A program made the position numbers and the translations under genes. A stretch of DNA of 26,353 nucleotides, from the NCBI GenBank assembly GCA_015501595.1, contig JADNRX010000697.1:1-26353 (forward strand), written 5' to 3'. Under the pieces are notes generated by a model. The model searched no databases, was not told the origin of the DNA, and saw only the letters and a program-made list of their open reading frames with translations. The DNA is from Hymenopellis radicata. Lineage: Eukaryota > Basidiomycota > Agaricomycetes > Agaricales > Physalacriaceae. Below are positions 8,398 through 17,415 of this stretch, piece by piece (the stretch's first letter is position 1; every line of letters begins with the position of its first letter).

Positions 8398-9932
8398 ATG
8401 TTCGCGGTTCTCACTCGACCCGTTGCCCGGCGTACACTAGGCTACGCGACGCGATGTATGGCGTCGCAGCCCCCACCGCCGCCGCCTCCCCCAAAAAACC
8501 CCAATAAAGCGCAAGACGAATCATCACCCGACTTGGCGCCTGTCCCGAACGAGCCGCTGCCCAGCCTCGACGTGTTTACAGACGAAGGCCGCACGGGGGC
8601 GCGGTCGTCAAAGGGGAGCCTGTCGTCCGCGGAGATGCGGCGGCGGCGGCTGGGCGGTATAGCCGGGATCGCGTTCGCGGGTCTCGTGGGTGTGCAGCTG
8701 TGGATGCTCACCGGAGATTGGACAGAGGCGGAACTCAAGGCAAAAAAAATGGTGCGCGCGCCCCACGATTAGGGTTCATTACGTTGTGCTCAGCGGTCGT
8801 TTTGTTAGACGCTGGAGAATGCCCCGTCGACTCGGTACGGTCGGTTGATCGAGCGGTTTAAGGACTTTTTTGGGGTGCGTGTCATTCATCCGTGAGATAA
8901 AGCGTGCCCTCAATTTTTTGGGATAGCTCTTCAGTGAGCCCGCATGGCCCGAGCTCTTACCCCCTCCCTACCCTCCGCCGCATGGGAAACCGTACACACT
9001 AATACTCTCCCTCGACGATTTACTAGTAACATCCACCTGGGATGTAAGTCTTACTCTCTTTCCACCCGCACGCCACTCACCTACTCATGTGTCCAGCGAC
9101 AAAACGGCTGGCGCACCGCAAAACGCCCGGGAGTCGACTACTTCCTCGCGTACATATCCCAATTCTACGAAGTCGTCGTCTTTACCACACAGCAGTCCTA
9201 CTCCGCCGAACCGATCCTCCAGCACCTTGACAAGTTCAACTTTTTCATTACGCATCGTCTGCACCGCGAGGCTACGCGTTCAGTACAGGGCAAGACTGTT
9301 AAGGACATTTCTTATCTGAACCGCGACCTCTCAAAGGTCGTCATGATCGACACTGTTCCAGAGCATGTCTCTGCCCAACCAGAGAACGCAGTGGTAGTGC
9401 CGAAATGGAAGGGGGATTCTAAAGACCGTGGTCTCGTTGCTCTTATACCATTCCTTGAATGTATGTCTTTTCACTATTTTGCTTTTTTCCACTCGCCTAA
9501 CCATCTCCAGCCATCGCCATTTACAAACCCGTCGATGTCCGACCCATTCTCACCGCTTACCAGGGCAAAGACATTACTTTAGAGTACGCCAAGAAGGAGG
9601 CAGAGAGCAAGCAGAAGCACATCGAAGAGTGGGAGAAGAAGAAGACCGCCCCGAACGCTTTTGGCGCCATGTTTGGGCTCTCGAACCGCGACTCTACGAT
9701 CCCCCCGACGTATCTCGAGATGAAGCGCAAGGAGGCGCAGCAAACCTACGCGGACGAGCAGGCGTATATTGCGCGGAACAGGGCCCACCTGGAGAAGCTG
9801 CTCGAGCAGGAGCAGCAGGCGATGATGGCGGGGGCCCCGACGAATCTGTGGGATGCGTTTGGGGCTATGGGGGGTGCGCCGCCACCGCCGCCGCCGCCGC
9901 CCGAGACTCTGGTGGAGGAGGGGAAGAAGTAG
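8398..9932 (+). CDS. TIM50: Mitochondrial import inner membrane translocase subunit TIM50
   Basis: Receptor subunit of the TIM23 complex that takes presequence proteins from the TOM complex in the intermembrane space. Five exons give 440 residues without a frame problem: 8398..8751, 8809..8874, 8927..9043, 9097..9460 and 9511..9932. Residues 1-24 are an Arg-rich presequence, followed by an eight-proline run and an acidic stretch. RRRRLGGIAGIAFAGLVG begins the single membrane span (about 86-104). The FCP1/NLI-like domain starts at KPYTLILSLDDLLVTSTW and continues through GWRTAKRPGVDYFLAYIS and LNRDLSKVVMIDT to VALIPFLE. The first Asp of the phosphatase DxDxT motif is Ser here, as expected for this non-catalytic family. 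A Lys/Glu-rich helix and a second proline run end the protein. Exon boundaries are supported by frame and by family alignment. Confidence 0.97.
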
Positions 9933-10416
9933 GGACGATATTCACGATTAATGGTGTATCTACTATAACATCTTTGACCCACCTCAATACTAGAATAATT
10001 TCTACGATGCAAGCAGAGAGGTATCTTTGACCGAGAAGCATACGCCGCTCTACTAGTACCTCTGAATTCAGTGACGAACTAGAGATAAGTCCAAGGTACA
10101 TTATTGATACCAGGGCATGATCACTTCATGTGATGGCATGCTAGTGCTCAGAGAAGCTGAGAGTGGTGGGACAAAGGCGTAGCGCGCCACATCACGTGCC
10201 GGTATCGAAACTGTAGTAACTAACGGTTTCGAATCGAGGCTTCCCCGGGTGGTGGGTATCAATACTGTTTACTAACAACACCCTTGAATCTTGACTCGAA
10301 GGCTTAATGTGCCGCGCCATCCTAGGCCCACTGTCCACCATTTCGGATTTCCACTAGGGTTGCACAGGCCCCAATATGGCGCCGTTGGATATTTAACAGT
10401 TAATCTAGTTAAACTA
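9933..10416. other. Intergenic downstream of TIM50
   Basis: TIM50 3' UTR followed by unannotated sequence. Contains an ATCACGTG at about 10193-10199 like those in the inverted repeat that follows, but no gene or RNA that I can support. Confidence 0.45.
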
Positions 10417-10633
10417 GGTTAATAACACCCCCAAGCCTTAAGCACGTGATCGGCGGGCATGGTGTCGGCGGGAAGCAGCGGGACCAGGCAGGAACAGGTC
10501 AAAGGGTAGTCAGGACCCACAATAAATGCTACATGGCAGAACCTTAAATTGACCCTTTCTGCACCATAGGTGTCAAAAATCTGAGCAGGAACGAGAAAAT
10601 GCGCCACAAAGCATCACGTGGGTGTTATTAACC
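10417..10633. repeat. Short inverted-repeat element, MITE-like
   Basis: Left end GGTTAATAACACCC followed after 12 nt by CACGTGAT (10417-10450); right end ATCACGTG followed directly by GGTGTTATTAACC (10613-10633). These are reverse complements apart from the 12 nt insertion on the left. The roughly 160 bp between them has no open frame. Further GTTATTAAC copies lie just outside the right end. Size, imperfect terminal inverted repeats and lack of coding fit a non-autonomous element, but I see no certain target-site duplication. Confidence 0.5.
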
Positions 10634-10821
10634 GTTATTAACACACCAAAAATTGGGATATATCCCGCTCATGTTATTAACCGGGCGGGAGAATATACTG
10701 CGCAACCCTAACTTCCACTGTTCAGCTTGCCAATTTCCAAAAAGATTCAAGAAAAAAGCAAAAAGCAAAAAAACTGTCTGCTAGAAATAGACGTTTGCAA
10801 AAACAGTTCAGCAGAATGGGA

Positions 10822-10909
10822 TGGCCAACGTGGGGATCGAACCCAAGACCTTCGCGTTATTAATCATCTATTATTAGCACGACGCTCTAACCAGCTGAGC
10901 TAGTCGGCC
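10822..10909 (-). tRNA. tRNA-Ile (anticodon AAT) with a 14 nt intron
   Basis: On the minus strand: acceptor stem GGCCGAC pairs with GTTGGCC (7 bp, one G-T), discriminator A at 10822. The D-arm reads GCTCAGCTGGTTAGAGC, the T-arm ends TGGGTTCGATCCCCA. The anticodon loop CTAATAA has AAT at 10875..10873. A 14 nt intron (10871..10858) sits one base 3' of the anticodon, the canonical nuclear tRNA intron position; removing it gives a normal 74 nt body. The A box and B box are intact. Confidence 0.95.
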
Positions 10910-12594
10910 GATGTACGGGGTTTCATATCCTTATACACCATTCATGCAGTGTTGGAGGCAGACCAGACTGCCTTTCTCGACGCACCACGGAGCAGCAGAT
11001 TCAGAGGCTTGCATGCAATGGAGCCGAGTTGAAGTCAACGGCATGGCAGCTTACAACTATGGAGGAAAGATCGGACATGACAATGAGCCCAAAACGAGTG
11101 CGAAAAAGATAAGGACGAATTCCCCTCCACAGAAGCGCATACCGGTAGGATATGGCGGCTCGGTCTACTAGAGGCTCCTTGGGCTATTGCAGCCAAGTCA
11201 CAACTTACGACTCGGTGGGAGCAAGGTTCTGCGCAACCAACAGAGGCCGGGATCTTTCATGGCATGGTCGTCCTCACGAGCATCTTTTAGTGTTTATGGT
11301 GATTCCGATATTCAGGGAGGAAGGACTCGAAGTGGAAAAAAAAGTTACAAACACCGGATCCAGAACTGAACAGAAGGGCATACCGGTAGGATATTGCGGC
11401 TCCAGGAGGCGCGGGTTGAAGCCTTTGGTCAATGAATTAGGTCTTCCGTTGTCGGTTTCCCAGTATACTCTTCATAGTGGAAGACTTGAGCATCTGCTTC
11501 ACGGGCGGCCGTATGACCAAGTAGATTTGGCGGCATCTCATGAGTTCTCTTTCAAAGTCTTTTTAGTGCCTTGGGGTTTGTGTGCGACGGCGGCATAGTT
11601 CCCGGATAGCTACCGCCGAATACAGCCAAGTTGTGGTAGTACTACAAGGTTTCTGATCAGGACCTACCATAGACTCGGAGGAGAGATCATGAGATCATGA
11701 CAATGAGTCGAAAACGAGGAACATGTGGTGAAAAAAGACGCCGGATCCGGACTTATGGAAGCACATACCGGTAGAGTACTGTGGCTCGATGTATTAGACA
11801 CTGATAAAGGGCAAGAGTGGCCAGCCGTTGTTGGTTAGGTGTACTTGTCGTGATCTGCTGTGGGCCGTGTACCAGCCTAAGGGCAAGTTGTTGCACATTC
11901 GACAGAGGTGGCATAGCCGAGTCGGTACTTGGGCGATCCTCACTGTTCGTTTCGGATTCTTTTTAGTGTCTATGGCAATTCGGGAAGAGGGACTCGAAGT
12001 GGAAAAAATGAATAACTGCAGCACTGGAGGCTCAAGAAGGGCATACCGGTAGGATATTGCGGATCCAGTCGAGGTGTGGCTTGAACAAGTGTTGAAGCAC
12101 TTTGAATGAATCCCGTTGTCGATGTCCCATATACTTGAGCGGGCCGTATGACCAAGTAGATTGGGGCGACCTCATTCTGGCTTAGGAAATGCTTTTAGTG
12201 CCTTGCGGTTCGTAGCGGGGAAATGTAGAGTCAGAGCTGAGTGGAAAATACTATGGAACAGCCGGTACTTGAGCACCTTGAGCGCGATATATAGAAGCAC
12301 ATACTGGTAGAATGATGCGGCTCGATCTGTTGGACACTGACGGGGGCTCCGTGGGCGCAATGAAGAAACACAATTGGAGTGGAGGTTCGCAAACCACAGA
12401 GCTTGTATGGCCGAGTCGGTACTTGGACAAAGCTCATACGTAAGGATCCACCTTCCATGTTTTAGTACTCGGGATTACGACAGAAGCACATACCGGTAAG
12501 GTTCCCCTCGGTCAAATAGTTGTTAGTCGGACACAGCAAGCAGTTATCATTAGTAGCAGCCAGTACACAGGGATTACAAGGAAAATACAACAGT
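10910..12594. repeat. Diverged tandem array of about 0.6 kb units, gene-free
   Basis: A marker sequence near agaagcacataccggtagga recurs six times: 11131, 11372, 11757, 12035, 12293 and 12482. Two contexts alternate. Type A (11131, 11757, 12293) is followed by ggctcg.tct.ttagacactga-like sequence; type B (11372, 12035) is followed by a longer block with cgggcggccgtatgaccaagtagatt and ttttagtgccttg. The repeats are therefore about 540-660 bp units. Other shared pieces are catgacaatgag..aaaacgag (11076 and 11696), ttttagtgt.tatgg..ggactcgaagtggaaaaaa (11284 and 11961) and t(a/g)gccgagtcggtacttgg (11914 and 12408). No unit holds a conserved frame. The array starts immediately upstream of the tRNA-Ile gene. 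Confidence 0.75.
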
Positions 12595-13672
12595 CTAGGT
12601 CTCGCACCTCACGACGACGCCCGCCCAAGCCATGACAAAGTACGCAAAACCGAGGGGAACAATACACCTCCTCGTGACGGCGCCCCAGTCCCATCTACGC
12701 CCCCTCCAGGTTCCTCCCCTCCAGCGAGCCTCCTTGCGACCTCCGTTACCAAGTGAAGACGGCCTGGTCAAGGCAGGAGGCATAGGACCTGTCTCGAGTC
12801 TCCAGAGATTACTGGTGACCCACATCTGCACCGCACGACTAATAGAGGTGCACGTGGCGATAAACGCCCACACAGCCTGAGGGATCTCTTCTTCTTTGAC
12901 AGGGAACGCGCTGAGGGACATGGAAGTGGCACTCCAGCATATAGCTTGGAGGGCGAGGAGGCGGACGAGTGTGGGGAGGGGAGGGTAATACGTCCGCCAA
13001 CGAAAGAGTAGGCCCGATGTCAAGGCGAGGCACTGGTATGCGGTGAGGAGGGTAAAGAGGAGGGCGGTGAGGGTATCGAGGGGGTGATGGGAAGAAGAGT
13101 CCCATACAATGCAGACTGCACTACAAACAGCGGGGACAACGCTGAGGAAGCGGGCGACACCAAAGAGAATGTCGAGGGAGTGGCTGTGCGGAGTCTGGGT
13201 TTACGTGCAACCGGAAGTCGGACCGGTCCATCCTCGTCCGTTTCTGTCATCGGCGTCGTCGTGCTAATCGGTCGGTGTGTGGGCAAAGAGGGTAGAGGGA
13301 GAGGTCGGAAGAGGAGGCGGAAGATGAAGGAGGACGCGACGGAGGACGAGAAGCAGGAGGAGGAGGAGAGGCCATGTAGAGCGCGTCTTCGTCGTCGCTG
13401 CTATCTTCACGACGGGCTACGGTTATCGGAGCGAGGGGTTGAGGAAAAGACGGCCAGCTGCGCGTCGGAGAGGGGGAGCCAGGTGGAGAGGGTGTGAGTA
13501 TGGGCGACGGTGGCCGAGTGCGGCTGCGTATTGACGAGGGAGTGGGCGTCTGCTAAACTAAGTCAAAAAGATGATAGATATTCTGGACACACACCTCGTT
13601 TCCGCTATCGTATGGCGGTGGGAGCAGCTCTGTATACGTGCGTGCACGCCGCCGCATGGTCGCCGTCGCCAT
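12595..13672 (-). CDS. EOS1: EOS1-like ER membrane protein (N-glycosylation protein), with apparent frame breaks
   Basis: Eos1-family ER membrane protein, linked in yeast to N-glycosylation and oxidative-stress tolerance. The conserved core reads continuously from about 13194 to the stop at 12595: LDILFGVARFLSVVPAV, YQCLALTSGLLFRWRTYYPP, TLVRLLALQAICWSATS, VWAFIATCTSISRAVQMWVT and a last hydrophobic segment before the C-terminus, about four membrane spans. Upstream, exon 1 is 13672..13595 (MATATMRRRARTYTELLPPP), then a 42 nt intron, then from 13552 a Pro/Ser-rich disordered region with an acidic patch (REDSSDDEDAL). Between that region and the core the frame changes twice, near 13286 and near 13178, each explainable by one missing base beside a CCC run. 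I cannot exclude a non-consensus intron instead. The family call rests on remembered motif patterns. Confidence 0.75.
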
Positions 13673-14259
13673 CGTCGCCGCCAATCTTCAAACCACGTCG
13701 ATGACCGTAGCAGTTCAAATGAAGCTCTGATCGGCAAGGACCGGGGTGCCCTCCTTATCTTCTGTCCCATCATCACCATTCAACAACACCTCTCGTTCTC
13801 GCTGAATGCGACGTTCCATAGTCAATGTCGTATCTTGCTTATCTATTCCGACAGCCCGTGCCAAGGAATATTCCCTCTCTACGTAAACATGCTCATTATG
13901 TACATCCCATGTCCGGTGCTTCACCGAGCCTGAATGCATCCAGTCTGAACAACAGACAAGCCCCTCACCGCCTATGATTCACTTGCGCTGGAGCTTGAGC
14001 TCAAACGCCCGTGCCCTACCTCACATCTACATGGTCCGCTTTCGGGTACTTACATGATGTTGCTATTCGCATGCATTATTTTGTTCATAAGCTAGCACTG
14101 TCCTGTTCACTCTTGGTACCCACCGCCTAATCTCTTCTGCGCCGCTTCTTGCCATTAGGATTAGGATTCTCGTCCTTTCTTTCATGCTCAAGGCGCTAAA
14201 CAATGCGGTAAAAACGAGGTCTTGAATGGAAAGAGTGCCATTGATAAGAGCATACCGAG
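13673..14259. other. Intergenic between EOS1 and the HNH gene
   Basis: Upstream of EOS1 and downstream of the HNH gene. A minus-strand frame at 13715-13939 (74 codons) has a protein-like charged composition (MERRIQREREVLLNGDDG) but no recognised domain and no clear splice sites. It could be an exon of a small gene or chance. Confidence 0.35.
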
Positions 14260-15437
14260 TTACGGTGAAGATCCGTACCCAACATTCATCAGCCTGTGCA
14301 TCGCACTGCTCAGCACAGTCGCTGATCCTCCATCCTCTGCTAGCACACCCAGCTCATCCTCATCACCCATGATTCTTTCAACATATAGCCCTGCCCCGAA
14401 AAGTGCGCAACCTTGCAGCACACGGCGTGGAGCTCCAGTAAATCCTCAGACGGGACTGGGAGATGTTCGGCGTCTGGAGTGGTCAAGGTAACTGCGGAGT
14501 GCGGTAGCAAACGTCCTCTCTTGTTTGAGCAAACTTTGTAGCGATTTTCCCCCTTTTCATCTAAGTCAGAAAGACTAGGCTAGCTAGGAGATACGCACAA
14601 GCTTCTCAAACCACATTTCAAGACGGTCAAACCAGTCCTGCCTGTTGACATCCATGGTCATGACGTTAGAGAGCGAGTGAACGTTGATCTTTTGAATGTC
14701 ACAGCCGAAGCACTGGAGTACTGCCAGTACGGAGGCAGCGTAGTCGCGCTGCATTATCAAAAAAGTGTTTCTTTCAAGGCAAACTTGGGCACACCTCCTT
14801 AACCACCGCAAAATACGTGAATTCAGGCACGATGTACGCACAGTGCGTGTACACCGTTCCACCGTGCGCCAGAGCCTGCGCAGCTGTGAGGCCGAGCTCG
14901 GTGAGCGCCGCCTCGTCATATACACCGCTGACGACACAACGGAAGCCATCGCGAATCAGGGCCTAAGAAATATGTACAGGTCGCCAAGGTACACAGAGGG
15001 CACACACCTGGTTCTTGGCATCCTTGTGGTCTTGCGGGGCGTTCGTCTTAAAGGACTCGTTCCGCGACGACTGGTCGGAGGAGGCTGGGGTCTTGAACTT
15101 CTTCTTGACTGGGAGGAGGGCTTAAGCCCCAAGTCAATCACAGAGAGGGAAAGCACTCAGTATTACACGGACGAATGAAATAGTCGATGAAGCTCTCGCC
15201 GAGCCGAGATAGTTGGTGGTAGTCCTGTCCGCATGAGTGGATGACGTTGACCACTTCGGCAAGCGCGTGCGGGCGCACGGTTGTGTGGAGAATGAGGTAC
15301 CCAAGGACTCGCGCGTGAAGCAAGGCGCTCGGGTCGTCGCGCGCGTCGGCCCAAGTTTGGAATGTGAGACAGACATTATATGCGCTCACAACGTTGGGGT
15401 CTAAACGGGTGTTCGCGAGAGCAGGAAGGGCGGTCAT
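14260..15437 (-). CDS. Fungal HNH_2-type domain protein with degenerate catalytic residues
   Basis: Member of the large basidiomycete HNH-domain family (PF13391-like). Exons: 15437..about 15150 (helical N-terminus, RVLGYLILH..ESFIDYFI), a short Lys/Ser-rich exon ending at 15008, then 14962..14795 (ALIRDGFRCVVSGVYD), 14748..14599 (INVHSLSNVMTMDV, WFDRLEMWFE) and 14560..14260 (RYKVCSNKRGRLLP, LLELHAVCCKVAHFSG, ending YGSSP). The family usually has AHIIP and a HD-FDRL His; here these are AYIVP (Tyr codon 14836..14834) and RQDWFDRL (Gln codon 14640..14638), so nuclease activity is doubtful. The C-terminal frame shifts at the G4 run 14394-14397 (as read, stop at 14340) and the phase entering the last exon is off by one beside a G5 run (14549-14553). 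The junction near 15110-15150 is unresolved. Confidence 0.8.
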
Positions 15438-16086
15438 GGTGAAAGCACAGAGATGATTGTTATTATGGTCGTGGATGCTAAATAAGATGTGAATCTAATG
15501 CGGGTGCTCACTGCTGCGAGAAGACGATGCCAAACACGGTGAAACAGCGCGTAGGGCGGTTTCAGTCTGACTCCAAGTGCATAGAGTGGAAATCGCGATT
15601 ACTTTCGCATTTCAGAGCGCATATGCATCTGACATGCCGTCTCAGAACTGGGGAATATTCAGCGAATATCGAGAATGTACTGCGTCCAGGAGAAAGAGGC
15701 TCTTTGTGGCTAATGATCATGATATGCGAGTTGAGGACCTACACGGAGAAACGATACTACGTGAGCTTTCAAGTTACGACAAATAGCGCACCACCTATTC
15801 GAGTACAGCTTGATCGCCGGTGCCAGATGATAGGGTGTTCGTTGATATCAAAATGTCGCATACCACCGCCCAACCATATCTAGACACGAACATTGGACTT
15901 GATTGATGAAGTTCATAGCTGAAACAAACGTACGGCCGTGGTTATGAACGATTCGTCGGCCAACTGTTGCAAGGACCCGACTTTGGTCCTGCAGCTGCTT
16001 GGACGCAGCCGATCTATAACACTGATGACCTTCCATCAATTATAGCGAAGCAACTGTACAAACCGTGAACACGATCCCAGGAACGT
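15438..16086. other. Intergenic; possible remnant of a membrane-protein gene
   Basis: HNH promoter side followed by about 500 nt with no intact gene. On the minus strand just downstream of the 16087 repeat the sequence reads on for about 60 codons without a recognisable domain. I see no RNA gene or terminal repeat. Confidence 0.35.
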
Positions 16087-16355
16087 AGACGAAGCAAAAG
16101 ACGTGGCTTGCAGATCTGCACACACAACACCCCAGTTGAACAGATGACCGATTAGCTACGAGAATTTTCACTGTCGTCCCATGCGGAAGGAAAGGAATCG
16201 CGTACCACGGGAACGGTCCTGTCGCCAGCGATCAGGTCGAATGCATAAGTAGAACCAGTGTAATCAACTCACAGTTTTGCAATGTACAAAGACTGCCGCC
16301 CGCGCAATGGACATCCATAGCGTCAGAACGGGTTACGGGCGGTCGATTAAGTAAC
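16087..16355. repeat. Dispersed repeat copy 1 (270 bp), DUF6534-like gene fragment
   Basis: Direct copy of the segment at 19741-20008, with roughly 85-90% identity by eye; for example both contain ccagttgaacagatgaccga and gtcccatgcggaaggaaagg. On the minus strand both encode LIGHLFNWGV followed by ADLQ.T.FAS, resembling the first membrane helix of the fungal DUF6534/DUF6533 membrane-protein family. In this copy the frame then runs into unrelated sequence and stops, so it is a fragment. Confidence 0.75.
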
Positions 16356-17030
16356 TGTGCAACAGCGGCTTTGAAGTTCCCTGCGCCCAAACAACGCGTG
16401 ACGTCTCAAAGAATGTTGTTGGCATCTGTGTCCTTGTGTCCTTCCGATAGAAAATGCATAAAAGACTGCAGAACCGGGGGGTGAACTCGAAAAGCTCGCA
16501 CAAGGACGTGTAGTCCAATGCTCCATGCCCGAGAGAAAGTGTTGAAAGACGAGAACGAGAATGTCGAATAAAGCTGATGATGCTGGGAAGTATAGGGATC
16601 GGACGTTGACCTGGTCACCAAGCTGACGGTCAAATCTGTGAGACTTGGCAGCGAGATCAGATAAGTACAATGAATTGAACTCTGTCGTGTTCAAGGATAC
16701 GACACTGGTGTAAACGGCTCGTGGAGTTCACATTGGAGGGCGTGCTGCCAAAACGCTGTCCTTCGCCACAGAAGCGCGGCGGACCTCAACGGAAGTGACA
16801 TCAGGGAACGGAGAAGACGGTCCATTCGGCAATGACTCTGGCAGCGTCATGGGTGAGAAGAAGGCGACTCAAAGAATCCGGAAGAGCCAATGGAGGCGAC
16901 AACAGTGGAGTCCCGGAAGCCACTGAGCTCAATCCTACAAACAACAATTCAACTAGGCGTATCCGGCAGTATCAGAAAGAAGTACTCACAAGCGTAGCTT
17001 AGGAGCAAGTGAAAGGCTATAGAAAGCCAT
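16356..17030 (-). pseudogene. Degenerate F-box/LRR-like remnant
   Basis: Minus-strand pieces resemble the C-terminal half of basidiomycete F-box proteins: FYSLSLAPKLRL before a GTGAGT donor near 16993, a continuation after a tag acceptor near 16937, and SLNTTEFNSLYLSDLAAKS at about 16700-16650 with hydrophobic-charged alternation. The pieces lie in different frames with stops between them and no F-box is seen. It may be a decayed paralogue of the intact gene at 17416-19071. The call is tentative. Confidence 0.3.
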
Positions 17031-17415
17031 GTCTAAACACTTCCTATACGTAGGTCGACAACCATTACATGCCAGCCGTTCGCCTTTGTCGAGAACAAAG
17101 CAAGGTTATGAAATCACCACGCGCTGATGCATCGGGGTATGAAAGGGCACCTTGATGCTTTTCTACGAGTGGCCTTGGATTCCTCGAGAAGATTAGTCGA
17201 TTCCGTCACTGCCCACTAGGGCTCAGTGAGGCCACGAAAGGCTCAACTCATGATGGTACTCTGTGAGTAATATCGGCAAATTCCGGCCGGCTTCTTTGCT
17301 CTCTGGACCTTGAGAAAACGATAGGTTGAACTGTACACTAGACCTTTGTAAGAGCTTGAATTCATGTCTCTCTTGCATACCAGTATGTACGTGCGAGTGA
17401 CAGGGTACAGCAGTC

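Noticed and set aside
8752..8772. Stop codon soon after the TIM50 membrane span, as if the protein were truncated at 124 residues
   Set aside because: It lies in the first intron (8752..8808); splicing continues in frame into the rest of the domain.
9880..9905. GCC/CCG repeat near the TIM50 C-terminus as a microsatellite of interest
   Set aside because: It encodes a proline run within the coding frame; such runs are common in TIM50 tails of these fungi and in the same protein's N-terminus.
13084..13497. 137-codon basic plus-strand frame
   Set aside because: Antisense to the EOS1 coding region; Arg/Glu/Gly-rich composition is a by-product of the Pro/Ser-rich opposite strand.
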